Assembly: GCA_015499985.1 (NCBI GenBank)
Contig: JAAAUF010000261.1
Span: 3,205-44,485, forward strand
Origin: Haplosporangium gracile
Taxonomy: Eukaryota > Mortierellomycota > Mortierellomycetes > Mortierellales > Mortierellaceae
Reading direction: 5' to 3'
DNA: 41,281 bases
The position numbers and the translations under genes were made by a program. Of the stretch, positions 23,760 through 33,786 are shown piece after piece. The notes under the pieces were generated by a model that saw only the letters and a list, made by a program, of their open reading frames with translations, did not search any database and was not told where the DNA came from. The stretch's first letter is position 1, and the number at the start of each line of letters is the position of its first letter.

Positions 23760-24863
23760 CTTTGTATGTGCGTATGTAGTTCGGTTGGGTAGGGTCAAAA
23801 GGGGAGGGTGAATGAGAAGAGAAAAAAGGTCAAGAGGAATGAATGAGAGTTGCGATGGAGAGAAGAAGGAAAACTGATCACTAAAAAAGAAAAAAAAAAG
23901 AAGAGGAGTAAGAGAACCGACTGATGGGTTCTTGTACTCTTGCTTTCACTCTCCTTCTTTATCTTTGTCTTCGGCTTCGTGGTTGTTTGTTTCCCTCGTG
24001 TTAGTGAATCGATGAAAGCCAAAAGCAAGATCCATTCCCCACGCTACAAAGTGACATTCTTCTCATTTTGTCTCTCTGTCTATCCGTCTGTGGTCTCCAC
24101 ACAGGGGGCACTCAACCTTAATACAATCATTCAAAGCGAGCCCAACTCTCTCTCATCCTCAGCCTCTCGGCTGCCAGCCGTAGACGATGTTCACTCCCTT
24201 GCCAGGTGCTTCTTCCCCCAAAAAATGTTGCTGCTGCCAGTTTATGAACACAACCACTACCAACTGCTTTTCTCCTGTGCTGTGAGGTGTAACTATCAAA
24301 AAGTGACCCGTCTGGACCTGCAGGCTGCTCTGAACACGCGTGGCATGTTCTCTGACAACAATACACTTCGCCCACTCAACTGTCACACCAACCGCAAGAT
24401 TCACTCCATCACATACAACAAACATACCACCCAAAGAGACACCTTTTTTTCCTTTTCGGAGACATGTTCATCCTTCATCCTGCTATTCTTCCTCCTCTTC
24501 CCTCCTTCTTCTCAACCAACCGATCTGGCAAGTAAACACCCGTCTTAGTCAAAAGAACAGACAACCTACCCTTCACGTCGCTTCCAGCCTGGACCTCTTT
24601 ACCCTCGCTCGTTCTCTCTCTCTCTCTTCGGGATGTCGGCACTGATACCGATTCAAATAAAAATGGGCCTGTAGTAAGCAGCGGTTTAATTGTCGCCCAA
24701 AAACAGAACAAAAAAAATCTGGTCTGCCCAAAAATGCACACTTGCCAACCCCACCCACAACCACAAAAAAACCCCAAAAAGTATCAATGCTCCTCATTGC
24801 ACCTTCCTCTCTCTCCCTCGCTCTTTCAATTGTTTCAAAAAAAAAGGTGTCTTTTTCAAATGT
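23760..24863. other. Acyl-CoA oxidase promoter region and tRNA 3' flank
   Basis: About 23780-23935 is GA-rich on plus (CT-rich in the oxidase sense), as in other leaders here. A separate CT-rich tract on plus lies at about 24445-24520 and 24600-24630 with no gene downstream except the oppositely oriented tRNA. No coding region is supported. Confidence 0.5.
24837..24845 (-). terminator. RNA polymerase III T-run after the tRNA
   Basis: Nine A on plus give nine T on the tRNA strand, 18 bases beyond the tRNA 3' end. This is the expected Pol III stop signal. Confidence 0.75.
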
Positions 24864-24944
24864 GTCGACTATGGGATTCGAACCCATGCACCAATCAAGG
24901 TAAAGGGCCTAAACCTTACGGAATAACCACTATCCGAAGTCGAC
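24864..24944 (-). tRNA. tRNA-Leu (anticodon UAG), class II
   Basis: 81 bases, minus strand. The 7-bp acceptor stem GTCGACT/AGTCGAC is perfect, and the T arm ATGGG-TTCGAAT-CCCAT is perfect. The D loop AGTGGTTA carries the conserved GG, and the D stem pairs GGA with TCC. The anticodon loop is TTTAGGC on a TAAGG/CCTTT stem, with one T-T mismatch at the outer pair. The variable region of 14 bases contains ACC and GGT that can pair, as in leucine tRNAs. It has no intron in this reading. An alternative class I fold with a six-base intron would leave an abnormal eight-base variable loop, so I prefer leucine. A T-run terminator follows. The tRNA call is firm; the isotype is less so. Confidence 0.85.
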
Positions 24945-25779
24945 CAGACACATAACGTAACAACGAAATTTCGCTTTTGAGTTCTTATACCCGTTGCCCC
25001 CCTGAAAATGCTCAGAAACACAAGCAGTGCGGAAAAAAAAAAAAAAAGGGGCGTTTCTGGGCCTTTTGTTATTTTTATCAGTGAAAAGAATGGTGTATGT
25101 GGAGAAGTGATGGGCGATATCAGCGAAAGGCCGTGAAAGAAAAAGCAAAAAACTAAGTGAAAATTTGGAGGACAGATAAGAGGCAAGAAGGAAAGGTGTT
25201 GACAACAGCTGCTTTCAATGTGAGTAATCAATTGAGTAAGAGTGAGAGGCCTGTTGAAAGAACTAACAAAGAAAGGGAGCGAGAGAGAAAGGGGCCGAGA
25301 ACTGTGTATGAATAGGAAACTTGAGGTTGTTGGTTGGTTTATGAACCTCTTGTTGCAAAAAGCAAACGCGATTTTTTTTGTTAGGCAATGAGCGGAAATG
25401 AAACTCACAGCGAGACAAAATAAAAGACTTAAAACGACGTTGTTGCGAGAGTGAACCATGTAAAGCGTGAAGAACAGGTAGGGCAACAGAACACGTCTTT
25501 CGATTGTTTTTGACAGCAAGTAGAATTAAACGCAACTGACGAGCAACAGAAGAAGGAACATAAACCAAACGAGGTAGGAGAAGGAATGAACAAAGAGAAC
25601 GCGATCAAATTCAGGAACAGACACGTCTTCGTGTCGCGTTTGATCAATGCTAAAAACACAACTAAGACGGGGCTAGATAGCGAATATAGTCATCCCGATT
25701 ACGACGCAATATAGACACCAGACAGCTCGCGTCCCCACTACTCGCGAAGGATGATATCCGGCCGTTCAGCCTCACACAA
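24945..25779. other. Spacer without a supported gene
   Basis: Upstream flank of the tRNA and 3' flank of the decayed F-box gene. A hydrophobic open frame on minus (25519-24869) runs through the tRNA and has no domain, so I do not call it. Confidence 0.6.
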
Positions 25780-26950
25780 TCACGACTTGATCTGCAGGAA
25801 ACTACCCTTTTTGAGTGGCTTGAGCTGCAAGCTCTCGAGTTTGGGCAAAGCACTCAACAGATCCAGAATCTCGCGCGTCCACTCGGTCGCCTCGCAACCA
25901 CACAGAACCAACCGTTTCAGACTCGTCGTCCCCGCCAGTTGGTGAACCCCGCTGTTCTTGTGCTTTTGGACAGTAAAGCAAACGATCGTCAGTGACTGGA
26001 GCTTGGGCAGCTGCCCGATCTGTCGGTAAATAGGATTCCAAAACAACATTTGTTCCTCCTGTGTCCTGACGTACATAGATCCGCTGTTGTGGGTTTCTTG
26101 ACCTGGTTGTGCAAAGAGTTGGGTGGGGTCAATGGCTTCAGTGGTTCGGAAAGACTTGAAGTTGACGCGGGTTTTGAAGATGTTGTGGAGTATTCGGAAA
26201 GAGTCTTCTCGGCCCACGCTTGCAGTGATTTGACCGATGTGCAGGTGTTCCAGTAAAGGCATCGACAGCAGCTCTTGATCTGAGTAAAGAGATGACAAAG
26301 GGTGAGATGAACTACAAGAATCAGTCGATTGTTGCACCTTATCCAGCGAAAATCAGGCGCACACAGGAACTCGAGCTCCTCTTTCAAGTGAACACTGAAG
26401 AACAACGACCGCAGCGCCTTTAAGGATCGAAAGGTCTCAACCATATCGACAAGGTCTCCTGGACGGGTATAGTTGGGCAACTTGACAGTCTCGAGCGTGG
26501 GGTTCTCCAGGAGGAATCGAAGAAAAACAGGAGGGATGCCGACTCTGTGTTCAAACGAGTACATCTCAAAGAAAATCAGGTTAGAGCAGTATAGAGTGAG
26601 CGCCAGATCAAGACGAGTACACTTGAGCGCCTTGAGTCTCCATGGAGTCATCGTCTTCTCACTCGTTGGCAACGGCTCGGTCGACTCCTAGTGAGTCTAT
26701 CAGGACCCAGCGAGATGCAGTTCGTCCAATCGCGAGAATAAAGAAAATATGTCCTTGATCGGGATCCGTGTCTTGTGGAAGGCTCCTTAGATGTGGAGTC
26801 TTCTCAAGCTAGGCAGTTTCGCAAGGGTTCGATAGAAGACAGGAGAAAATCCCTCACAGTGTCGTCTCAGCCAAATAATGACCAGGTTAGATGTCCTTTG
26901 CAGCGACCAGCCGAGTCTTGCATCCGAAAACTGACGATTCAAAACGACCT
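25780..26950 (-). pseudogene. Decayed F-box/LRR paralogue
   Basis: Minus-strand remnants of a leucine-rich F-box family member. One frame gives LAKLPSLRRLHI then TAA (26789-26787), then a LFSRLDELHLAG stretch, then TGA, TAG and a third stop in quick succession (26702-26688), then WRLKALKCTRLDLAL and LENPTLETVKLPN, all in the same frame. Near 26330 the homology moves to another frame, with MPLLEHLHI, LFAQPGQE, PIYRQIGQLPKLQSLTI and LPKLESLQLKPL, ending at 25780. The last four match LPLLEDLIV, IFAQPGQE, PIYRQLGQLTRLKSLMI and FPKLKDLNLRPL of the intact gene at 28161-29861. No F-box or ATG start was found at the 5' side. Very short introns could in theory rescue parts of it, but four in-frame stops plus a frame change argue for decay. 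Confidence 0.8.
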
Positions 26951-28160
26951 TGGACCCTTCTTTTTGGAGATGATATTATTCTCAGCCCAGGCTATTTGTT
27001 GTATGAGACGGAGATGGGGTAAGAGAGCCAGGCCCTGGAGGAGTTGACGTCGGACTGGATGGAGAAGGATTTGGAGTGCCATTGGTGTTCGGAGATGGTG
27101 GATCAGACAAGGGGTTGGAGGGTATGATGCCACTGACGGCAGACTTGAAGGGAGTCGACAACGGAAGGTCCGTCCAGGAACTGCCCAATGGCGAGGGGAC
27201 CCTGCCTCGCTCCTGTCCTCACTTAGCCTCAAATTGTATCCTCATCACTCATCAGTCCTTGCCTGCGTCTCGTCTCAGCAAGCGATCCTGACTGGTACTT
27301 TAGTCTGAAGGTCCAAAGATCCTCTTATTCTTTATTGTTGTCTTTTTCTATTTTCCGCGCTTGACTGTTTACTTGCATCTTCATATCCGCATCAGACTTG
27401 AGAAAAACGTAAAAGTAGAGTGACAGAGAAAAAGGGAAGAAAGGGGTTAGAATAAAAGAAAGCAACAGAATAAATCACCTCGACGAAAACACCCATCCTC
27501 GCCACCCTTCAACGCAACCCTCAGTTCGCATCTGGGAAGTAAACAAGACGTTAGACCTCCGTTGCCCCAGACACACCATAGACCCCTTATACGCGCACGT
27601 ACGGATGATATTATAGTTATCTACCAAGTCCCCGAGCTTGACCACTGGCGTTTTGGTAACGAGCCTCCCATGTCAGCTATGTCCATCTCGCTGATATGTG
27701 GGAAAAGACCCCCTCCCCCCCGTTACTCATCACCGGTCGCATTGCCCTTTGAATGGCCACAATCAATTGGAATATGTGTTCCTCCACAGCACACAAAGCC
27801 GTGGTTGGTTATCTTGTCAGGCTGCTGGCAGATGAGTAAGTGTCATAGTACATAGTAGCCTGGGATATTTACTCCCCATTCCCTATGAAAGAGAGCGAGA
27901 GGGCTAGAAGAAGATAATGACGAAGAGAAAAGGAAGCGAAATAATAGTCGGCGGCTGGGTTGAAATTAAACGAAGAGGATGAGACTGTGTTTCCAGCAAC
28001 ACCATACCAATGATGTGTTTTGTGGCACCCTATCCTTTTTTGTGTCTCTTCCACTCTTCATTCATCACTCCTCCGTTGGCCAGGAACTCACAAACCAACA
28101 AACAACAGCTACCCCACTCGACTCAGGACAACACACACACACATATCCCACGAAACAAGC
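26951..28160. other. Divergent spacer between the F-box pseudogene and F-box gene 2
   Basis: It holds an open minus-strand stretch rich in Pro, Ser and Thr (about 27230-26982), a mixed region to 28000, and then the C/T-rich leader of F-box gene 2 (about 28020-28160). Several upstream in-frame codons precede 28161 but lie in leader-like sequence. No further gene is supported. Confidence 0.5.
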
Positions 28161-29861
28161 ATGGACTCTATGCCAGCGGAGTTGATCGAGGCCTTTGGCC
28201 AATACCTCGACGGCCCCTCCCTCTGCTCATCCCTCCGTGTCTGTCGCTTCTGGTTCAACGCTCTCTCCCCCCTCATCTGGAGCCACATCTCAAAAACACA
28301 ATGGCATCGCACCGGGTTTCCCATCCGCCAAGTCTTTGACGCCTACGACGACAGTCCCCTCCGTCCAAGGTTACTCCAGGTGCGACATCTCGAATGGGCT
28401 GCCAATTCGGATCTCAAGGATGTCAGCGCGATTACCATCAGAAAGGAGATTGCGCGCTCGAGGCTAGTCCAGCTCTTGCGTATGGCCGCCAACATCCGGT
28501 CGCTTGAGTTGCAGATGTCTATTACCGCCGACGAGTTGGGCTTGCTCCAATCGATTGCTGAACTACGACATCTGAGGCGGTTACGGATCGAGGCGACAGG
28601 ACTGGATATGTTTGCGATCCGTCTGCAGGACATGGGCAATACTTTTTCAAATTTGGAGACTCTGGAATCAACGGGTCATTGGCTCTATATCGACCTCAGC
28701 AGTTGGGAACGACCACAGGGTGCTCGGCAGTGGCGGATGGAGCGGTTGTTGGTCGGGTACTATGCGCTTCCTATCCTCTGGCATTGTAAGGACCTCAGAG
28801 AGCTGGAGATTCGGATCTTTGAGAGCTTTGGATTCCAGCGGTCAGAGAAGCGATCGTTGAGACCCCTACAGACGTGTCGGAACCTGGAAGTGCTCAAGAT
28901 CCATCGGTATAGTCGTCAGGATACGTTACTTGATCTTGTGGAAACAATCGGCACCCTGCGACAACTCCGCTCCTTATCGTTCAGTATCCTGGACTTTTCT
29001 TATTTCGATCTCCTCTGTCGACCGGAGTCAATTGTGCCAGCAGAGAACGATCATTGTTACAAGAATCAGCAGCAGACTGAGAATAAACTGGAGCAGGAGG
29101 AGGAGCCTAGACACAGTAGCGCAAGGCCACCTGACGACGACGACAGAGAAGATCTTCGCCTGCCACTTTTGGAAGATCTCATTGTTATCTCAGTCGATGT
29201 TGGCGACAACACCTTTTCAGCAATTGATCGACTAGCAGCCCATTTTTTCAACATTCTCAGGACACGGCCATTGCTCAAAGGATTTCAGATTCAAGGATTC
29301 AGCTTTAGTCCCTCGGACATCTTTGCACAGCCAGGACAAGAACTTGAGCATGGCTGGGCATGTCTAGGATTGGAGACGCTCAAATTGCAATTCAAGAATC
29401 TGGATCCTCGGAAAATGAACAGCAAGGAGAAGCGGTATCGGATATGGCAGCCCATCTATCGTCAGCTCGGTCAACTGACAAGGCTCAAGTCGCTTATGAT
29501 CCAGTGTTGGAGTCTGGAAAAGGGTACCGACGTCGGTATTCTGGAACTAGCCCAGCCTATTTCTTCTGTTGTTGGACCGGTATCTGGAAAAGGGCATGGA
29601 AGATCTTCTCGTGCTTTGAACAAATCTTCAACGGATCACGCGTTGCCATCGAAACTGAAGGCAAGGCTGACAGAGCTGAGCATCCTATATCTATCAGACT
29701 CAAGGGGCATGACGTGGTCTAGGACAGAGCTAGAGATTCTGCTTGCACTGTTTCCGAAACTCAAGGATCTTAATCTGCGACCGCTTAACCCTGGCAATGG
29801 CAAGGAGATCCAAAAGTGGTTGAAAGAGTGGAAGCGAGCCGATCTCAAGTTTGTATATTAA
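28161..29861 (+). CDS. F-box protein with leucine-rich tail (gene 2)
   Basis: Probable SCF ubiquitin ligase adaptor. Single exon, 566 residues from the ATG that opens MDSMPAELIEAF. The F-box covers about residues 4-45: MPAELIEAFGQYLDGPSL, then SLRVCRFWFNALSPLIW. The tail has repeated leucine-rich units such as LRHLRRLRIEATGLDM, CKDLRELEIRIFES, CRNLEVLKIHRYS and LRQLRSLSFSIL. A charged, low-complexity insert (Gln, Glu and Asp-rich) sits near 29065-29150. The C-terminal motifs IFAQPGQE and PIYRQLGQL recur in the decayed paralogue on the other strand at 25780-26950, so the two arose by duplication. F-box gene 1 lacks these motifs and is a more distant relative. The target is unknown. AATAAA at 29925 follows 64 bases after the stop. 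Confidence 0.88.
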   Translation: MDSMPAELIEAFGQYLDGPSLCSSLRVCRFWFNALSPLIWSHISKTQWHRTGFPIRQVFDAYDDSPLRPRLLQVRHLEWAANSDLKDVSAITIRKEIARSRLVQLLRMAANIRSLELQMSITADELGLLQSIAELRHLRRLRIEATGLDMFAIRLQDMGNTFSNLETLESTGHWLYIDLSSWERPQGARQWRMERLLVGYYALPILWHCKDLRELEIRIFESFGFQRSEKRSLRPLQTCRNLEVLKIHRYSRQDTLLDLVETIGTLRQLRSLSFSILDFSYFDLLCRPESIVPAENDHCYKNQQQTENKLEQEEEPRHSSARPPDDDDREDLRLPLLEDLIVISVDVGDNTFSAIDRLAAHFFNILRTRPLLKGFQIQGFSFSPSDIFAQPGQELEHGWACLGLETLKLQFKNLDPRKMNSKEKRYRIWQPIYRQLGQLTRLKSLMIQCWSLEKGTDVGILELAQPISSVVGPVSGKGHGRSSRALNKSSTDHALPSKLKARLTELSILYLSDSRGMTWSRTELEILLALFPKLKDLNLRPLNPGNGKEIQKWLKEWKRADLKFVY

Positions 29862-29924
29862 TGATCTTGGCCTTAACACTCCCCCCAACAAGTAAAAGGT
29901 CGTGTCTTTAGTGAACTAAATAGA

Positions 29925-29930
29925 AATAAA
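29925..29930 (+). terminator. Candidate poly(A) signal of F-box gene 2
   Basis: AATAAA in an A-rich stretch 64 bases after the stop. Confidence 0.5.
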
Positions 29931-31037
29931 AAAATAATAATAACATAAGCAGAGCTTTGATTGATGGGAGGCGATTGGTCAGTTGTGGCACGACGCATTG
30001 TGAATGTGGTTATAACAAGGGAAGGTTAATGAGAAGCACGGAAGGAAAAGGCAGGGGTGAATTAAGAGCGCATGTGCGACGGGAAGCCTTTTTTCCCTCT
30101 CAAATAATTCGAATCGCATTCCAGAGGCATGATAGTCATCATTGACGGGGCGAATTGTGGATATACTTGACCTTCCCGGATGGTCATCTCAAATCCATTT
30201 CAGGGCATGTTTCTTCTTTGTGTACACAAATTCTGACGGGACACTAATCCCCTTTTGCGCCCAGACCGCTTTCATTTGTTATTTATTGCATTGCTGATGC
30301 GATCTGAAACGAAGAATGTCACTTTTCTCTGAAGCAAGGGGGGGGGTGGATGAAAAAATGGGAAACAGAAACGGGATACTCTGCTACTAAAGCTTTTTGT
30401 TGATGATGATATGATGATGCTTTTTCTTTGTGCCTGTGCTCTCATCGTATCATGTAAATGCCACACAGTCGTTTCGCTTTTTTGTTCCTTTCTTGATCTA
30501 CTGCAAAGTGTACAGCGAACAAGGGCAAAAAAACAAAACAATGACGAGGTGAATATGTTACAAGATCAGAAGAACTCCGCGATGATTGAGAGTCTTTCTT
30601 GCTTTGCAAAGTAGAGACATTTACAAACGGTTGCAAACTCCTTGTTTTGGCATCTGTAACGGATGCTTGACCACTGTTTGGAATTGTTCTATCTATTCTT
30701 GGTTTTGTGTAATGAACTTTTTTCCCTCCATTTTTTGTAACCTCTTCTAGCCCTATCAGTCACCGCGCAAGAGCAAGTAGCAGAGGATGCTAGAGAATGA
30801 TATCGTTGTCCTCGGGCCTGTGGAACAACAGGAGTGTGTTGTGTCAGGGTGTAAGGGAGTGTGAATGTGCCACAGAATTGCAAAACGTGTTGAGCATTGG
30901 CACTTTTGTGTCCCCCCTTTCTTCCATCGGTCTGTGTCAGTCCTCCCTCTCTTCCCCTCTTGCCTACTCCAATACTGTCTTTTTTTTGTGCTTCTTTGTT
31001 TTGGCGCGAAAAAAACACCGGGGAAAAATGAAGGAGG

Positions 31038-31038
<1 letters not shown>

Positions 31039-31070
<32 letters not shown>
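31039..31070. repeat. (GA)n microsatellite
   Basis: Interrupted GA run of about 32 bases, with one GAAA break. Confidence 0.9.
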
Positions 31071-31470
31071 TATTGCTCTGGAGCGCATGGCGACAAAGTG
31101 CACACCTGATCCATCATTCCCTCTGTAGGTTTTCCCGTAAAAAAAAAAAAACTAGAGGGATGCTCAATTGCTCAGATGGATCGTAATTGGTACCTTTTTT
31201 CTTTGTTTGTTAGGTTCTCGGCGCAGTGCAGGTCAGAAGTACCCTATTTCGTAAACATGCCGAAGTTGATGCGACAAGAAAAAAAAAAAAAAGAAAAAAT
31301 ACGCAAAGGGCGAATTGAATTAGCGACGTCTGCTTCCTTCATTGATCCGCATCTTGTGAACGACGGTAAAGTTGTCGAACGGCGAAAGCAAAATACATAC
31401 ACAAATGGACGTATTGAACTTGAGCATCCCCCATATTCATCGATCCATCATTTTCCTTGCCGAATGAGTT

Positions 31471-31506
31471 GGTGTGTGTGTGTGAGAGAGAGAGGCAGAG
31501 AGAGAG
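31471..31506. repeat. (TG)n(AG)n compound microsatellite
   Basis: TG units pass directly into AG units, with one GGC break. Confidence 0.9.
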
Positions 31507-32094
31507 TTCAAGGTCAACATTTTTTTTGCTCTGGTGTTTTTTAATATTAGCATTAAGTTCATCATCGTCGTCGTACTGTACAGGTCTCCGATAGTTGTGC
31601 TCCTCTAAGGTATTTATTGAGGGTGCTGGATTCTCACTAGTTGGTGATAAAGTGCATTTAGCTGCAGAAGCAAAAAAAAGATGCAAGCGGACAGGAGTTT
31701 CTATTTTGCCTCGCACTCTCTCCATTGGAATAACGAGACAAGAGGATGTCTACACAAGGATCCATATATCCATGGACTTGCCAATGGATGTGGACCAAAA
31801 GAAAAAAAAAAATAGGGTTGCTGAGTTGTGATTTTTGTTCATTTTACTGCTTTTGCGGGAAGGAAAAATAAAAAAGAAAAGGGTAGTGGTTCAGCAACAC
31901 GATCGAAGGGGAGTGGGAGGATGGGAGGAGAGAAACAAAGAGGGATAGAGGGATGTCAACGGGCATGTGTGCATGGATGTTTGTATCTGTCTCTTTGCTG
32001 GCGTCTGCAATGGTGCATTCCTTCTCTCTCTGTCGCTACTGTCGTTCCCTATTCCTCATATCCCCCCTTTTCTGTTGACGGTGAGAAGGAAAGC

Positions 32095-32110
32095 GAGAGA
32101 GAGAGAGAGA
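32095..32110. repeat. (GA)n microsatellite, short
   Basis: Eight GA units. Confidence 0.85.
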
Positions 32111-32277
32111 TGTGGCCAATGGATCGATGTCAAGTTAGCGCGGAGCAACAGCAACACGATTACCCCTTTTCCCTCTTTCTTCTTTTTGCATCCCGAGAGA
32201 GACAGAGGGAGGGAGAAAGAGAAAAATAATAAGAGGCAAAAAATAAAGGAGAGAAAGAAGAATTAGGAAGACCTGTC

Positions 32278-32306
32278 ATGATGATGATAGTAATGATGAT
32301 GATGAA
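32278..32306. repeat. ATG/GAT trinucleotide microsatellite
   Basis: Imperfect run of ATG units with a TAGTA break. Confidence 0.85.
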
Positions 32307-32860
32307 GAATGGCGATGAGTGGATGGGCGCATAGCAATAATGTAATTAGCTACTCGATAGTTTTCTATTCTATTGCATTAAAGGCAAACACTGTTCTTCT
32401 TCCCGCGATGCGATCCCCCTTGGAATCCCCTCCCTTGTCTACGAAAAATAAAGGCAATCAAAGAACGAGAAGGACGGGTGCATGGTGGGTTTTGTTGTTT
32501 GTTTATTTTTAATGATTGTTTTGCATGTTGTTGGATGTGTTTGGTGTTTTCCTTGCCTTGATTTTGTCACACCTTGCCTGGCTTTAATTACCATTTCAAT
32601 GAAAAAAAGAAAAAAGAAAAACAAAAAGAAAAGAATGAATGGTGAGCCCTCCTTTCGAAAATAGTAAAATGATGGTCTTCTAGTCGATTTGTAGCCAGCC
32701 AGGAACAAGAAACAAAAGGAGAAGAAAAAAAAAAGAAAGGTAAGACTTGATTCTTTATTTCATTTGGATCAGCCAGACAGCAACAAAATGTCAAACATTG
32801 TCAACAAAAACCACGAGAAACAAAGACACAGAGGGACAGGGGAAAAAGAAGGGGCAAATG

Positions 32861-32882
32861 CCATGGGCCATGGCCATGGGGC
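32861..32882. repeat. Clustered CCATGG palindromes
   Basis: Overlapping CCATGG units (CCATGGGCCATGGCCATGG) form a strong inverted repeat upstream of the coiled-coil gene promoter. Confidence 0.8.
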
Positions 32883-33127
32883 CACTACCATGTTTTGCAA
32901 TGGGATCTATATATTTTAATTGAAACATTAGGGCATGTCCTATTTAGTCTTTGTGCAAATGCTCTCTTTTTCTTTTTTCTTTTTTTCTTCGCCTTCATGA
33001 CCCTCCTTCTTCCTCTTCCTCTTTCTCTTTCTCTTTCTCCTCTTTTTTCTTTTTCTTTCACTCATAAAACCCTTGTTTACCCTCACCTCACTCGCACTCT
33101 CACCAGACTTTTATTCTTCCACTTTGT

Positions 33128-33135
33128 TATATATA
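33128..33135 (+). promoter_or_regulatory. Candidate TATA box of the coiled-coil gene
   Basis: TATATATA follows a C/T-rich tract (about 32940-33060) and precedes an ATG-free leader. It lies about 150 bases before a predicted leader intron. Confidence 0.45.
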
Positions 33136-33289
33136 TACTCGGCACTCCACCTTCGTCACTTCAAACAAAAACTGAATCACACTCTCCTGCTCTCTCATTC
33201 CCTACCTTGAATTTCAACACCCTGCCCTGTGTCTTCATTCTCGCCCTTCACTCATCAGAACTCTTCCTTGTTACAAGCCAGCTACCCTT

Positions 33290-33658
33290 GTAAGTTCATT
33301 CTTCGCACAAAAAGCAACCACAGCCCAGTTGACCTCATTCCTTCCAACAAAAAAAAAAAAAAAAAAAAAAAAACCAACCGAATACCCTTTACCTTCAACT
33401 GGTCTGCCCTGTCCTGCACAATGGACACAGAACAGAAAAATAAAGCAAAATAAAAAGGCGTCCAAAGGAGATACTGACCTGCAGATCGCACAAACAAGAT
33501 CGTTACTGTTCTCATCCTGCAGCAAAAAAAAAAAAAAACAACGGCAAAAACAACAATAACCAACAACCATGCAAAACAACATGGTTAGGCCATTCTCACC
33601 TCACCCTGACCGAATCACTCTGACCCATTTGTTTTTGTTTTTCTTACATTGACAACAG
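33290..33658 (+). other. Predicted 5' UTR intron of the coiled-coil gene
   Basis: The donor GTAAGT at 33290 and the acceptor CAACAG ending at 33658, with a T-rich tract before it, define a 369-base intron. It contains a 25-base poly(A) run (33349-33373) and the upstream ATGs (for example 33421 and 33569). The leader on both sides has no ATG, so splicing would give a clean 5' UTR. Confidence 0.55.
33349..33373. repeat. Poly(A) run
   Basis: 25 consecutive A on the plus strand. Confidence 0.95.
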
Positions 33659-33786
33659 ACGAGATCACGAAGACGGCGATCACAAGACCAAATAGCCACT
33701 CACTTACTCACTCCTCGCAAGCAGGACCCAAAAAAGAGAAAAAAAAAAGAGCTCCCTATTTTTTTTGAACGACCCTTCTCCCTTAC

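Larger units (their letters stand above)
29862..32939. other. Long spacer rich in simple repeats
   Basis: No gene is supported. It holds poly(A) and poly(T) runs, three GA tracts, a TG/AG tract, an ATG-type microsatellite and a CCATGG palindrome. The open frames seen in it are repeat shadows (Arg-Glu or Ser-Leu runs) and have no domain. Confidence 0.6.

Noticed and set aside
24869..25519. 216-codon hydrophobic minus-strand frame
   Set aside because: It runs through the tRNA and consists of T-rich codons; no domain or homologue-like motif.
26310..26345. Short intron joining the two frames of the minus F-box copy
   Set aside because: The only GT-AG pair near the frame change is about 26 bases long, too short for a fungal intron, and upstream in-frame stops remain.
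31339..32266. Open frames rich in Arg-Glu or Ser-Leu pairs
   Set aside because: They are translations of GA and TG microsatellites.
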